DNA of 64,000 bases from JAJAZB01 sp964244295 (GCA_964244295.1 CAXTIG010000008.1:122496-186495), one strand, 5' to 3'; counted from the stretch's first letter, positions 1 through 8,076 are shown. Notes: generated from the letters alone by a model not told the origin. Made by a program: numbers and translations.

Positions 1-887
1 TCGCCTACGTGGGCGTGCTCGACGAACTCCAGAAACGCCACGCCCTCGACAGCGTCCGGCGCGTGGCGGGCACCTCGGCGGGCGGGATCGTGGCCCTGCT
101 CGTGGCGTTGCGGTACTCGCCGGCCGAGGCGGAGCAGGTGCTTTCGCAAACGCGCATCCAGCGGTTCAACGACGGACGGGGTATTTTTTTCGGGGGAATT
201 TCGCGGTTGCGTCGACAATTCGGCTGGTACCGGGGCGAGGCGCTGAGTCGCTGGCTGGGCGAGTTGGTACAGCGAAAAACGGGGAATCCCAACACCACCT
301 TCGCCGAACTGAGCGCCGCCGGGTTTCGGGACTTGTCGGTCACGGGCACCTCGCTGACGCACCAGAACACGGTAATTTTTTCGGAGAAAACCTTCCCGCA
401 GATGCGCCTGCGCGATGCCGTGCGGATTTCCTGCTCCATTCCGTTTTACTTTCGTGCGGTCTGGGTGGACAGCGTGGGCCGGGTTTTTCCGAAACCGAAA
501 ACCAAGACTGGCCTGCAACTCGTCGTGGACGGGGGCATCGCCGCCAATTTTCCCCTCAAACTCTTCGATCTGCCAGACGGATCCAATCCCGAAACCCTCG
601 GCGTGCGCATCGATTCCGACGCGCAAATCCGCTTCGACGAGCAGGGGAGGGGCCTGGCACCGTTCCAAATCGATTCCTTTTCCGACTACGTCAGCGCGTT
701 TTATACCTACACCCTCGAAAGCCTTAACCGCCCCCTGCTGACGCCCGCCGACTGGGAGCGCACCGTTTCGGTGAGTTCGAAGGGCCTCCGGCCCAGGGTG
801 CGCCGGATGAACGACGCGGAAAAAACGACATTGGTAGAAAGCGGTCGGCAGAGCGTGGCGCGGTATTTCGAGCGGGCGGCGCGGTGA
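1..887 (+). CDS. Patatin-like phospholipase (5' end cut by window edge)
   Basis: Patatin-family lipid acyl hydrolase, expected to cleave acyl groups from phospholipids with a Ser-Asp dyad. The nucleophile elbow GTSAG is at about bases 69-83, and the catalytic Asp lies in the DGG motif of VVDGGIAANFP near base 530. The frame is open to the left edge (codons from base 3 read AYVGVLD, the usual strand before the elbow), so the glycine-rich oxyanion loop and the true start lie outside the window. A GTG at 9 is in frame but is unlikely to be the start because the family needs the upstream segment. Stop TGA at 885-887. Substrate is unknown. Confidence 0.85.
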   Translation, partial: AYVGVLDELQKRHALDSVRRVAGTSAGGIVALLVALRYSPAEAEQVLSQTRIQRFNDGRGIFFGGISRLRRQFGWYRGEALSRWLGELVQRKTGNPNTTFAELSAAGFRDLSVTGTSLTHQNTVIFSEKTFPQMRLRDAVRISCSIPFYFRAVWVDSVGRVFPKPKTKTGLQLVVDGGIAANFPLKLFDLPDGSNPETLGVRIDSDAQIRFDEQGRGLAPFQIDSFSDYVSAFYTYTLESLNRPLLTPADWERTVSVSSKGLRPRVRRMNDAEKTTLVESGRQSVARYFERAAR

Positions 888-985
888 AGGGCGGTTGGGT
901 GCTGAAGCCGAAAAATTTGTAAGTTGCCACCGGGGAATTTCGGCATCTCCATTCACCCTCAGCCGACGCTTCTTCTCTAAAAACC

Positions 986-1711
986 ATGGTGCGTTTCCTT
1001 CTCCTTTTTTTGAGTTTGAGTTTTTGTCTGCCCGCTGCCAATGCCCAAACGATTAACACCCTCACGCCGCAGGAAAAAGCGCAGGGCTGGACGCTGCTCT
1101 TCAACGGCCGGGACTTCAAGGGCTGGCACGTGTACGGCAACAAAAAAGTGGGAACCTCCTGGAAAATCGAAGAGGGCGCGATGAAACTCGACGTGCCCGA
1201 GCGCGGTGGCAACAAAGCCAAAGACGGCGGCGATTTGGTGACCGATGCCACATTCAGCGGCGATTTTGAACTCAAACTCGACTGGAAAGTGAGCCACAAG
1301 GCCAACAGTGGCGTGTTCTTTTTCGTGAAGGAAGCGCCGGAGTACAAGCAGATTTTCGATTCCGGCCTTGAATTGCAGGTACTCGACGACGCCATCTACG
1401 GCGACGCCCCCGAAAACAAGCACCGGGCGGGCGATTTCTTCGGCGTCGCCAACGCCCGCCTCCGCGAACCGACCCCCGTCGGAACCTGGAACTCGGTCGT
1501 ATTCCGCCTGAAGGGCAATCAACTGACCGTGTCAATGAACGGCTTTCTCATCCAGGAACACGACCTCAACAGCACCTACTGGAAAAGCAGCATTGGTCAG
1601 AGCGGTCTCAAAAAAGCGCCCGTCGGGCAGGGGAAGTACGCGGGCCGGATTGGCTTGCAGGACTGGGGCAGCACGGTGTGGTACCGGAATGTGAAGCTGC
1701 GGAAGTTGTGA
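986..1711 (+). CDS. Secreted DUF1080 (3-keto-disaccharide hydrolase) protein
   Basis: A signal peptide (about residues 1-20, ending ANAQ) is followed by a single DUF1080 domain over residues 30-241. This is a concanavalin-like beta sandwich annotated as 3-keto-disaccharide hydrolase. Family hallmarks are visible: GWTLLFNGRDFKGWHVYG near the N terminus, GDFELKLDWK, the SGVFFFVKE segment, the LELQVLDD strand, and the closing IGLQDWGSTVWYRNVKLR. It probably acts on sugars outside the cytoplasm. The length of 241 aa is usual for single-domain members. Its stop at 1709-1711 lies only 8 bp before the next gene start, suggesting co-transcription. Enzymatic specificity is not established by sequence alone. 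Confidence 0.85.
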   Translation: MVRFLLLFLSLSFCLPAANAQTINTLTPQEKAQGWTLLFNGRDFKGWHVYGNKKVGTSWKIEEGAMKLDVPERGGNKAKDGGDLVTDATFSGDFELKLDWKVSHKANSGVFFFVKEAPEYKQIFDSGLELQVLDDAIYGDAPENKHRAGDFFGVANARLREPTPVGTWNSVVFRLKGNQLTVSMNGFLIQEHDLNSTYWKSSIGQSGLKKAPVGQGKYAGRIGLQDWGSTVWYRNVKLRKL

Positions 1712-1719
1712 ATCATCCG

Positions 1720-2181
1720 ATGGACTTCGACGCCTTCGGCCACCTGACGCCCTACGCCGTACTGGAAACGAGCCTCGACGAATTCGAGGCCGTTTTCGTG
1801 ACGGGTTTTCCCGAATCGTTGACGCGGAAACGTATCTTTGAGCGGTACACGGCTTACGCCGAAGAATTACGGGGAATCGTGGGGGGCGGGTTTACGCAGT
1901 GGGTGGACGGGAATTTTGTGACGCGGAAGGTGAATCCGGGGGATGTGGATGTGGTAACTCTGCTTGACGCGCAACGATTTTTTGCCAACATTCGGGCGTT
2001 TGAAACTTTCGAGCGGAAGTGGCACAAAGTCGGCGACTTGACGGACGGTTATTTTTTGCCCGTGTATCCGATTGGTCACCGACTCAGGTTTCAAACCGAG
2101 TTTGACTTTATGGATTGGCGCGACCGGTTTGGTCAGGACCTCAAGCAGCGTAAAAAAGGCATTGTTCAACTTTCGTTTTGA
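1720..2181 (+). CDS. DUF6932 family, nucleotidyltransferase-like protein
   Basis: A 153-aa protein resembling the DUF6932 family, thought to have a minimal nucleotidyltransferase fold. Seen in the sequence: the N-terminal F-D-x-x-G-x-L-x-P stretch, a G-N-F motif (residues 64-66 in WVDGNFVTRK) and an acidic D-V-D pair (75-77 in PGDVDVV), arranged like the hG[GS]...DxD motif of MNT-type nucleotidyltransferases. I chose ATG 1720 rather than an in-frame ATG at 1678 because the latter overlaps the upstream gene and adds residues with no family counterpart. It is followed 4 bp later by the first of three small paralogous genes. The role is unknown; MNT-like proteins are often parts of toxin-antitoxin pairs, which is inference here. 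Confidence 0.6.
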   Translation: MDFDAFGHLTPYAVLETSLDEFEAVFVTGFPESLTRKRIFERYTAYAEELRGIVGGGFTQWVDGNFVTRKVNPGDVDVVTLLDAQRFFANIRAFETFERKWHKVGDLTDGYFLPVYPIGHRLRFQTEFDFMDWRDRFGQDLKQRKKGIVQLSF

Positions 2182-2185
2182 CCTC

Positions 2186-2428
2186 ATGGAAACCCAACAG
2201 GAATTTCTTTCGGACGAAACCTGGGCTACGCGGGTAACGCGATTGATGGAATTGCTATCCATTGAAATTCGGGCGGTAGAGCGCCACTCCGAAGCGGAAA
2301 GCCCCCGGCTCATCATCGAACAGTACGAAAAACTCCGTGACCGCCGCCTGGCTGAACTCCGCGACCTGATGCGTGGGCGTGGGTTGACGGTGCAGTTGGA
2401 TTCAACGCAAGGAAGGGAAGCGGCATAG
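2186..2428 (+). CDS. Small helical protein, copy 1 of 3 tandem paralogues
   Basis: An 80-aa charged, almost certainly all-helical protein starting METQQEFLSDETW. The start at ATG 2186 follows the DUF6932 stop by 4 bp; longer in-frame extension runs inside that gene and is not believed. It shares a clear pattern with the next two genes: RLMELL, then VERH about 11 residues later, then EQYEKLRDRRLAELRDLM. Two helices with heptad-like leucines suggest coiled-coil packing. I recognise no named family. Because all three copies lie directly behind the nucleotidyltransferase-like gene, they may be its partners (antitoxin or scaffold), but that is inference. Confidence 0.6.
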   Translation: METQQEFLSDETWATRVTRLMELLSIEIRAVERHSEAESPRLIIEQYEKLRDRRLAELRDLMRGRGLTVQLDSTQGREAA

Positions 2429-2432
2429 CGAC

Positions 2433-2672
2433 ATGGAAACCGAACCGATCGCACTCAGCGCCGACCAACGAGCCGTTCGGGTTTCGCGGTTGATTGAATT
2501 GATTCTTGGTGAAACGGCGGCCATTCAACGCCACGAACAGGCGGGTAGCACCGGCCTTGAACACGAGCAATGGACGGAATTGCGGGAAGAACACCTGACT
2601 GAATTGAACGAACTGATGCAGGGATTTCGGCCCGAAATCCGGCTGGCTCCGAATGACCAGTTGGCGGCGTAA
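2433..2672 (+). CDS. Small helical protein, copy 2 of 3 tandem paralogues
   Basis: A 79-aa protein, second of the tandem set, separated from copy 1 by 4 bp. The shared pattern is RLIELILGETAAIQRH, a short Gly-containing turn (QAGSTG), then EQWTELREEHLTELNELM. Identity with copies 1 and 3 is concentrated at the Leu, Arg and His positions, so this is an old duplication rather than a recent one. There is no signal peptide, membrane segment or cysteine. Function unknown. Confidence 0.6.
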   Translation: METEPIALSADQRAVRVSRLIELILGETAAIQRHEQAGSTGLEHEQWTELREEHLTELNELMQGFRPEIRLAPNDQLAA

Positions 2673-2683
2673 CCTGTTGAGCA

Positions 2684-2950
2684 ATGGAAGAGCTTCAGGA
2701 CATCATTCGCGACACCGACGAACGTGGCGCTGCCATCGCCCGGTTGTTGAAGTTGATTGAGATGGACAGCGAAATCATTCAGCGCCACCGACTGGCGGGT
2801 GAAAACGGTTCATACGTGCGGCAGTACGAAGAATTGCGGGCGCGGAACCTGGAAACCTTGTCGAGGTTGATTCGGGAAAGCGGGTACGTGGACGAGGAAT
2901 TGCATTTTGTCGAAAATTTTAAAATTAAAAACTTCACTTTAAAAAATTAA
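2684..2950 (+). CDS. Small helical protein, copy 3 of 3, with AT-rich C-terminal tail
   Basis: An 88-aa protein, third of the tandem set (RLLKLIEMDSEIIQRH, turn LAGENG, then QYEELRARNLETLSRLI). The first about 76 codons have the GC-rich composition of the neighbours. The last dozen codons (about 2914-2950) switch abruptly to AT-rich sequence encoding KIKNFTLKN, which has no counterpart in copies 1 and 2. This looks like a recombination junction that replaced the original 3' end. The next gene, fully AT-rich, starts 3 bp after the stop. Confidence 0.55.
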   Translation: MEELQDIIRDTDERGAAIARLLKLIEMDSEIIQRHRLAGENGSYVRQYEELRARNLETLSRLIRESGYVDEELHFVENFKIKNFTLKN

Positions 2951-2953
2951 GTC

Positions 2954-3385
2954 ATGATTTTTGAAACAAACAAGCAACTTGCTCAAATTTTGGTCGCCAA
3001 CGGCTTGTTAGAGACTACGGAAAAAGTTTATCCAAAATTTTTCCAATATATTTCTAATGACCCGGAATTGTATGGAAGTCCGGTGAAGAGACAATACAAT
3101 TATGGGCCAGGACTCTATAAAAAATACATAGTTTTTGACCGAATAAATATTAATGCAAATGTAAATAATTGTCTACTTTTATTCGGAACGCGGCTCTCAG
3201 AAGTGCAATTGCGTTCGATTTTAACGTGGATAAAAATCTCTGCTGAAACACGTAGAAATTTACGAGTAAAAACTGATGAAGATATACTTAGAAATTATGA
3301 ATATAGTTTAAGAGATAATTTATGGCTTGGCTCAAAGAAAGCACTTCTTGAAATAAAAACTACATTTGAACAAGTTGATGTGTAG
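2954..3385 (+). CDS. AT-rich hypothetical protein, probably transferred
   Basis: A 143-aa protein with no family I recognise. It is rich in Asn, Lys, Ile and Tyr, as expected from its strongly AT-rich codons, unlike every gene around it apart from the tail of the preceding small gene. There is no signal peptide and no obvious catalytic motif; the sequence LLLFGTRLSEVQLRSILTWIK looks like a strand-turn-helix. ATG 2954 lies 3 bp after the upstream stop, so it is arranged as the last gene of the DUF6932 operon. It could be cargo of a small horizontally moved cassette or an effector of that locus. Confidence 0.5.
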   Translation: MIFETNKQLAQILVANGLLETTEKVYPKFFQYISNDPELYGSPVKRQYNYGPGLYKKYIVFDRININANVNNCLLLFGTRLSEVQLRSILTWIKISAETRRNLRVKTDEDILRNYEYSLRDNLWLGSKKALLEIKTTFEQVDV

Positions 3386-3393
3386 TTCATCTA

Positions 3394-4503
3394 ATGCTGT
3401 GGTTTATATCTCATTCTTTTTCTATCCCGATTCCGTTTCGGCTCAATAATCACGGGCCGGTAAATCATTTTCCCTTGCAACCCCTCCCCATCAAAACCAC
3501 CGTCGTCGGCTCGATGCCGTTCCCCGGTTGGCTCGAATTTGCCAGCCAGCACCTCGACCAGTTCGGCCCCGCCGACATCCAGGAAATGATTGACGACGCC
3601 ACCGTCGCTGCCATCCACGACCAGGTCGCGGCGGGCCTCGACGTGATCAGCGACGGCGAACAAACCCGCTTCGATTTCAACCTGTCGTTTTACGGCTACA
3701 TCCAGGGCATCCAGAACGACGGCTCCGAAACCCGGCGTTACGGCCCGCCCGCCCACGACCAGCGCGGCAAAAATTCCATCGTCGCGCCGCTCACCGCCCC
3801 GCGCGGGCTGGGCGTGGTCGAGGAATACCAGCGCCTCAAGCGCCTCGCGCCCGAAGGGCAGGGGCTGAAGGTCTCGATACCAGGACCGTACACACTGGCC
3901 GGGCGCTTGAATCCCGGCACGCTTTACAAAGACCGCTGGGAAGTGACCGAGGCGATTTTGCCGCTCGTGCGCAAGGAAATCGAAGACCTCGCCGCCCTCG
4001 GCTGCCCCGAAATCTGCGTGGACGAACCCTCGATGAGTTGCTACGCCTACCGCGAGGACACAAAGCGCTTCGTGGACGTGTTCAACCGCACCGTCGCCCC
4101 TGGCGTGGGCAAAACCCGGCTGTCGATGCACCTCTGCTTCGGCAATTACAAGGGCCGCTCGGTGGGCAAGAAAACCATCGCCCCCATGCTCCCCGATTTC
4201 CTCGACATGACCGTCGACGAACTCCACTCCGAAATGGCTATCCTTAACTTCGCCGAAGTGCATTTGCTGGAGCGTTTTGCGGAAAAATTCGACGTGGCCG
4301 TGGGCGTGATCGACGTGAAAAGTTACTACATCGAAACCCCGGAAGACGTGGCCGAGCGCATTCGGCGTTGCCTGCCCTTCGTGCCCGCCGAAAAACTGGC
4401 CGTCGCCCCCGACTGCGGCATGAGCCAGACCGCCCGCTGGGCCACGAAGCAGAAACTGGCGAATTTGGTGAAGGGGGCGAAGCTGGTGCGGGAAAGGTTG
4501 TAA
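3394..4503 (+). CDS. MetE-like cobalamin-independent methionine synthase, catalytic domain only
   Basis: A zinc-dependent methyltransferase of the MetE C-terminal (archaeal core MetE-like) family, transferring a methyl group to homocysteine or a related thiol. With 369 aa it corresponds to the catalytic barrel alone and lacks the N-terminal half of classical MetE. Zinc ligands are visible: His246 and Cys248 (MHLCFGN), a Glu at 276-280, and Cys341 (APDCGMS). The substrate loop VVGSMPFP opens the domain. The first ATG is at 3394, but the family start fits better near TTG 3475 (QPLPIKTTVVGSMP), so the true start is uncertain. The methyl donor may be a corrinoid protein or methyl-folate; this cannot be decided here. 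Confidence 0.75.
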   Translation: MLWFISHSFSIPIPFRLNNHGPVNHFPLQPLPIKTTVVGSMPFPGWLEFASQHLDQFGPADIQEMIDDATVAAIHDQVAAGLDVISDGEQTRFDFNLSFYGYIQGIQNDGSETRRYGPPAHDQRGKNSIVAPLTAPRGLGVVEEYQRLKRLAPEGQGLKVSIPGPYTLAGRLNPGTLYKDRWEVTEAILPLVRKEIEDLAALGCPEICVDEPSMSCYAYREDTKRFVDVFNRTVAPGVGKTRLSMHLCFGNYKGRSVGKKTIAPMLPDFLDMTVDELHSEMAILNFAEVHLLERFAEKFDVAVGVIDVKSYYIETPEDVAERIRRCLPFVPAEKLAVAPDCGMSQTARWATKQKLANLVKGAKLVRERL

Positions 4504-4508
4504 TGTGC

Positions 4509-4598
4509 TAATTTCTAATGTGCTAATTTCCAATGGTTTCATTCGCACATTTGCACCGCAGTGACGAAACGCATTGGAAATTCGCACATTAGAAATTA
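4509..4598. repeat. Intergenic inverted repeat, 27-bp arms (family A)
   Basis: Arms 4509-4535 and 4572-4598 match at 26 of 27 positions. The arm contains TAATTTCTAATGTGC, which also forms the arms of the inverted repeat at 51935-52000, so this is a dispersed family. It lies between the metE-like stop (4501-4503) and the GNAT gene. Confidence 0.85.
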
Positions 4599-4602
4599 AT
4601 CC

Positions 4603-5109
4603 ATGATCCAAACCGCCCGCCTCAACCTCATCCCCGCCGACCTGGCCCTGATGGAAGCCGTGCTGGCGGGCAACGCCACGCTGAGCCGGGTGCTGGGCGT
4701 GAACGTGCCTCGCAAGTGGACCGAGAACGCCGACGCGTTCCCGTTTTTCGTTGGCCTGCTCAAAAAAGACCCGGCCCTCGAACGCTGGGGCGCGCACCTG
4801 ATCATTCACCGGGCTGAAAACCTGCTCATCGGCAGCGCCGGGTTCAAGGGCGGCCCGACGCCGGAAGGCACCGTGGAGATTGGCTACGAAATCAAGGCCA
4901 GTCACCGCGAAAAGGGACTGGCCACCGAAGCGGCGCGGGGTCTGGTCGATTTTGCGTTTGCCGCGCCGGCAGTCAGCCTGGTGCGGGCGCACACCATCGC
5001 CGCCGAAAATGCCTCGACAAGCGTACTCCAAAAACTGGGTTTTCAGTCGTTGGGCACCGTCGAAGACCCCGAAGACGGAACGGTGTGGCGTTGGGAATTG
5101 ACCCGTTAA
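4603..5109 (+). CDS. GNAT N-acetyltransferase (RimJ/RimL type)
   Basis: A 168-aa acetyl-CoA-dependent N-acetyltransferase of the Acetyltransf_3 type. The acetyl-CoA pyrophosphate loop is seen as HREKGLATEAARG (residues 101-113), preceded by the IGYEI beta strand and followed by VRAHTIAAENASTSVLQKLGFQ, the standard end of the fold. The start ATG 4603 follows the family A inverted repeat directly. The acceptor substrate cannot be inferred. The neighbouring MBL hydrolase starts 9 bp downstream, so the two are probably co-transcribed. Confidence 0.8.
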   Translation: MIQTARLNLIPADLALMEAVLAGNATLSRVLGVNVPRKWTENADAFPFFVGLLKKDPALERWGAHLIIHRAENLLIGSAGFKGGPTPEGTVEIGYEIKASHREKGLATEAARGLVDFAFAAPAVSLVRAHTIAAENASTSVLQKLGFQSLGTVEDPEDGTVWRWELTR

Positions 5110-5118
5110 TCCGAATCC

Positions 5119-6006
5119 ATGCACTTCATCGAACCTTTTCAAAAAGACGATACCCTCCTGGCCGACATCCGTCACGGTGTCGTTCAGCCCGAAGGTTTCC
5201 GGCTCTGGTGGCTGGGGCAAAGTGGGTTTCTGCTTCAGTTTGAAGGAAAACACCTCCTGTTTGACCCGTACTTGTCGGATTCGCTGACCAAAAAATACGC
5301 CGCGACTGATAAGCCACACACGCGCCTTAGCGAGTTGGTCATCGACCCGGTCCGACTCGATTTTCTCGACGTGGTCACGAGCAGCCACAACCACACCGAC
5401 CACCTCGACGCCGAAACGTTGCGGCCGATTTTTGCAAAAAATTCGGGCATCCACTTCGTTTTTCCCGAAGCCAACCGGGAATTTATCACCGAACGGCTGA
5501 ACGGTGGCTCCGTACCGCCGGTCGGAGCGGGTGCGGGATGGATCGGACTCACCGACGGCCAAACGGCAGAAGTTGCCGGATTCAAATTTTACGGCGTTCC
5601 CGCCGCCCACAACGCCCTCGAACGCGACGCGCAGGGCCGCTGCAAATTCATGGGTTTCGTCGTGGAATTCAAGGATCACACCGGCCACACGTACCGCGTG
5701 TACCACTCCGGCGACACGCTCTGGTACGAGGGCATGGTGGAGATTCTGAAACCCTTCCACCTCGACGTGGCCCTGCTGCCCATCAACGGCAACCGGCCCG
5801 AACGCCGCGTGGCGGGCAACCTCAGCGCCGAAGAAGCGGCGCGGCTAGGAAAGGAAATCGAAGCGAAACTGGTCATCCCCCACCACTACGACCTCTTCGA
5901 GTTCAACACCGAAGACCCCGCCGAATTCGTGCGCTGGTCCGACGAGTACGAAACCCCGTTCCGGGTGCTGAAACTGGGGGGGAAGGCGGAGGTGTTTAAG
6001 AAGTGA
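5119..6006 (+). CDS. MBL-fold metal-dependent hydrolase (UlaG-like)
   Basis: A 295-aa metallo-beta-lactamase-fold hydrolase in the group that includes UlaG (L-ascorbate-6-phosphate lactonase). The HxHxDH metal motif is HNHTDH at residues 90-95. Further metal positions are the His of VPAAHNA, the Asp of YHSGDTLWY and the His pair of VIPHHYDLF. There is no signal peptide, so it is cytoplasmic. It sits 9 bp behind the GNAT gene. Real substrate unknown; phosphodiesterase or lactonase activity would both fit. Confidence 0.8.
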   Translation: MHFIEPFQKDDTLLADIRHGVVQPEGFRLWWLGQSGFLLQFEGKHLLFDPYLSDSLTKKYAATDKPHTRLSELVIDPVRLDFLDVVTSSHNHTDHLDAETLRPIFAKNSGIHFVFPEANREFITERLNGGSVPPVGAGAGWIGLTDGQTAEVAGFKFYGVPAAHNALERDAQGRCKFMGFVVEFKDHTGHTYRVYHSGDTLWYEGMVEILKPFHLDVALLPINGNRPERRVAGNLSAEEAARLGKEIEAKLVIPHHYDLFEFNTEDPAEFVRWSDEYETPFRVLKLGGKAEVFKK

Positions 6007-6011
6007 TTTCA

Positions 6012-6087
6012 GTGAGAAGTAAAAAGTGAGAGGTAAGCTGTGAATTCAGTTATGATCACAGCTTACCTCTCACTTTTTACTTCTCAC
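6012..6087. repeat. Perfect intergenic inverted repeat, 32-bp arms
   Basis: Arms 6012-6043 and 6056-6087 are exact reverse complements separated by 12 bp. The element sits between two convergent genes and ends 1 bp before the NIPSNAP stop codon. It can fold as a bidirectional terminator-like hairpin, though it has no clear T-tract. Confidence 0.9.
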
Positions 6088-6834
6088 CTACTTCATCGGG
6101 GAAAAATCCGTCGGGGTCAAAAATTCGGATTTTACCGAAACCGTCAGCGAACCATTCGCTTTGGTTTCGGAAGCCTGGCGCGCTTTCACCCAGTCGGGAT
6201 CGTCGCGGAAGGCTTTGAAGGAAGCGTCGGCGGCGTCTTTGCTGGCGTGAGCGAGCAGGTACACGAGCATATCGTCCTTGCCGTCTTCGGTCCAGTAGAT
6301 CACGTTGGTCATGCCGTGTTTTTTGAAAAGCGTCACCGTGTGATCGCGGAAGCGTTCGAGCAGGTTGGGCAGGTGGCTGGGGGTGGCTTGGTAGGTGCGC
6401 AACTCGAAGGTACGCGTGCCTTTTTTGTCGATCACCAATTGGGGCGAAAAATCGGTGGCGGTCAGGAGCGTGCTGACTACTTTCGAGACAATCTTCCCTC
6501 CTTCTTCACTTTTGGCGGCGACGGCTTTCCACTCCGGGTCGGCGCTGAAGGCTTTCCAACTCGCCTCGCGGGCTTCGCGGCTGGGGAAACTCAGGAAGTA
6601 AACCAGGCAGCTATCCGGTTTTTTCTGAGGCACAAAATAGCCGATGTTGGTCATGCCGTGTTTCTCGAAAATGCGCATCGTGTTGTTCCGAAACCGCGCC
6701 AGGATGTCGGGGAACTTGCCAGGGTGAGTGTAGTACACCCGCATTTCGTAGCAGCGGGTGTCGGCAGCGGGCTGGTCAGCGCGGAAGGCGGTGAGAAGGG
6801 CGAGGAGGGTGAGGAGAAGAAGTGGGTTTTTCAT
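6088..6834 (-). CDS. Secreted NIPSNAP family protein, two domains
   Basis: A 248-aa protein with a signal peptide (MKNPLLLLTLLALLTAF) and two tandem NIPSNAP domains (about residues 28-130 and 140-247), ferredoxin-like dimeric alpha-beta barrels. Each shows the family signature: EMRVYYTHPGKFPDILARFR and ELRTYQATPSHLPNLLERFR, then FEKHGMTNIGYF and FKKHGMTNVIYW, then a WKAF or FKAF segment ending DPEW or DPDW. The start is placed at the signal-peptide Met (6834), not the in-frame ATG 36 bp upstream. NIPSNAP domains lack a defined enzymatic role. The gene is convergent with the MBL hydrolase. Confidence 0.85.
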   Translation of the reverse strand: MKNPLLLLTLLALLTAFRADQPAADTRCYEMRVYYTHPGKFPDILARFRNNTMRIFEKHGMTNIGYFVPQKKPDSCLVYFLSFPSREAREASWKAFSADPEWKAVAAKSEEGGKIVSKVVSTLLTATDFSPQLVIDKKGTRTFELRTYQATPSHLPNLLERFRDHTVTLFKKHGMTNVIYWTEDGKDDMLVYLLAHASKDAADASFKAFRDDPDWVKARQASETKANGSLTVSVKSEFLTPTDFSPMK

Positions 6835-6865
6835 AGGGTTTTTCGAGTAAAAAGAAAAAATCCGT

Positions 6866-6995
6866 GTCATTGCGAGGAGGGAGCGTAGCGACTAACGAAG
6901 CAATCCCCTCCCGGAGACCGAGTGAACTAAATTCGGGTGCTTGCCTCCCGATAGCTATCGGGACTATCATTGCTCTCTGGGAGCGAAGCAATGAC
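6866..6995. repeat. Intergenic repeat with nested palindromes
   Basis: The outer arms GTCATTGC (6866-6873) and GCAATGAC (6988-6995) enclose GAAGCAATC-type words and a perfect 18-bp palindrome TCCCGATAGCTATCGGGA at 6946-6963. Such CATTGCGAGG/GAAGCAATC and CCCGATAGCTATCGGG words are, from general knowledge, common dispersed repeats in Bacteroidota genomes. Confidence 0.7.
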
Positions 6996-7023
6996 GAGTT
7001 TTGGTAGCTATTTGACCGTAAGG

Positions 7024-8076
7024 TTACTTAATTTCCTTAGAAAACGCCGCCGCCGCCGCGTTCAGGCTTTCGTCGGAAGCGGTGCCCGATGTGATAATGA
7101 CCCGGTAGCGGAACGTGACCGACTTGCCCGCCGGGAGTTCGTAGTTCAGTTTTTCTTTCCCCCCCGACATGGCCTCCTGCCCCAGCGGGTTGAGGGCGTA
7201 GAGGCCGTAGCCCCGGGCGTGCCAGTAGGTGGGGTAGCCCACGTTGGCGGGGTGGTCGAGGATGGCCACGCTTACATCTTCCGAGCCAAATTTCCCGCTT
7301 AGGTTCATCCAGGGGGCGCGTTTGCCCCACACGGCTTCGCCGTTTACGCCGTGGCTGCTGTGGTAGCTGCCCGTTACACCGGTGTTGTCGAGTTTAGGCA
7401 CTTTGGTTTCTACGCCGCTGGCATCGGTGTACACTTCGGGTTTGTTGGAGGGGTGCTCCAGTTCGCGGGCCAGACGGATGGCGAACATCCCGTCTTTCAC
7501 GTCCTTAAATTTCGTGTCGATCACCGCCGTGAGCGTGGTGATTCGGTCGATGATCCGCTGGTTGCCGACGCCCGAAAACACGTACATCGTTTCTTCCTTC
7601 AGCGTGAGCGGGCCTTTGCCGTCGTCGGCCACCCAGTCGGCGGTCACGACCAGTTCGGCTCGGTTGTTTTTCGAGCCGAGGCTCTTGATGCCCGTGTGGC
7701 GGATGGTGCCGAATTTATGCGAGCGCAGCGACGCGACGATGTCGGTAGAGTTGTTCCAGTAGTCGTAACCGTTCACGTCTTCGTAATTGAGCCACATCCC
7801 CACGTGGTGGGGGTGATCCACGCGCTCGCCGGGCCGGGGATCCATCGGCCAGCCCCGCGTGATCAGCGTACCCTGAGCCGTGCGGATGGGGTAAAGCACC
7901 GCTTTTTTCAACACCGATTCGCCGGGGTAGATGTACGAAGTGAAGGGTTTGCCGTCGATGGTAACGTCCACCCGCTTCTGCTTGTCGTTGCGGTTGATTT
8001 GCACGGGAAGCGTTTTTTGAGCGAACGTGGAAACGGCCAGCAAACAGGCCGTCGCCGTGGGAAGGAGCCGGGTCAT
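7024..8076 (-). CDS. Secreted DUF6807 (PmoA-like) family protein
   Basis: A 350-aa protein with a signal peptide (residues 1-20, ending TFAQ). The body matches the DUF6807 family (named methane oxygenase PmoA in Pfam), a beta-sandwich fold found in Bacteroidota and Planctomycetota carbohydrate loci. The hallmark DHPHHVGMW is at residues 87-95, followed by NGYDYWNN. Later motifs are YHSSHG and YPTYWHARGYGLYALNPLG. Histidine-rich motifs suggest metal or sugar binding. Function is unproven, and the PmoA name should not be taken as evidence of methane oxidation. Confidence 0.8.
   Translation of the reverse strand: MTRLLPTATACLLAVSTFAQKTLPVQINRNDKQKRVDVTIDGKPFTSYIYPGESVLKKAVLYPIRTAQGTLITRGWPMDPRPGERVDHPHHVGMWLNYEDVNGYDYWNNSTDIVASLRSHKFGTIRHTGIKSLGSKNNRAELVVTADWVADDGKGPLTLKEETMYVFSGVGNQRIIDRITTLTAVIDTKFKDVKDGMFAIRLARELEHPSNKPEVYTDASGVETKVPKLDNTGVTGSYHSSHGVNGEAVWGKRAPWMNLSGKFGSEDVSVAILDHPANVGYPTYWHARGYGLYALNPLGQEAMSGGKEKLNYELPAGKSVTFRYRVIITSGTASDESLNAAAAAFSKEIK

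Noticed and set aside
3391..5760. Long minus-strand reading frame (789 aa) antisense to metE-like, GNAT and MBL genes
   Set aside because: GC-rich coding DNA leaves long open antisense frames; the translation is His/Val/Arg-rich low-complexity and spans three genes with clear families on the plus strand.
7024..8076. PmoA (methane monooxygenase subunit) as a literal function
   Set aside because: The family name is historical; the protein has a signal peptide and lacks the multi-helix membrane topology of true PmoA.
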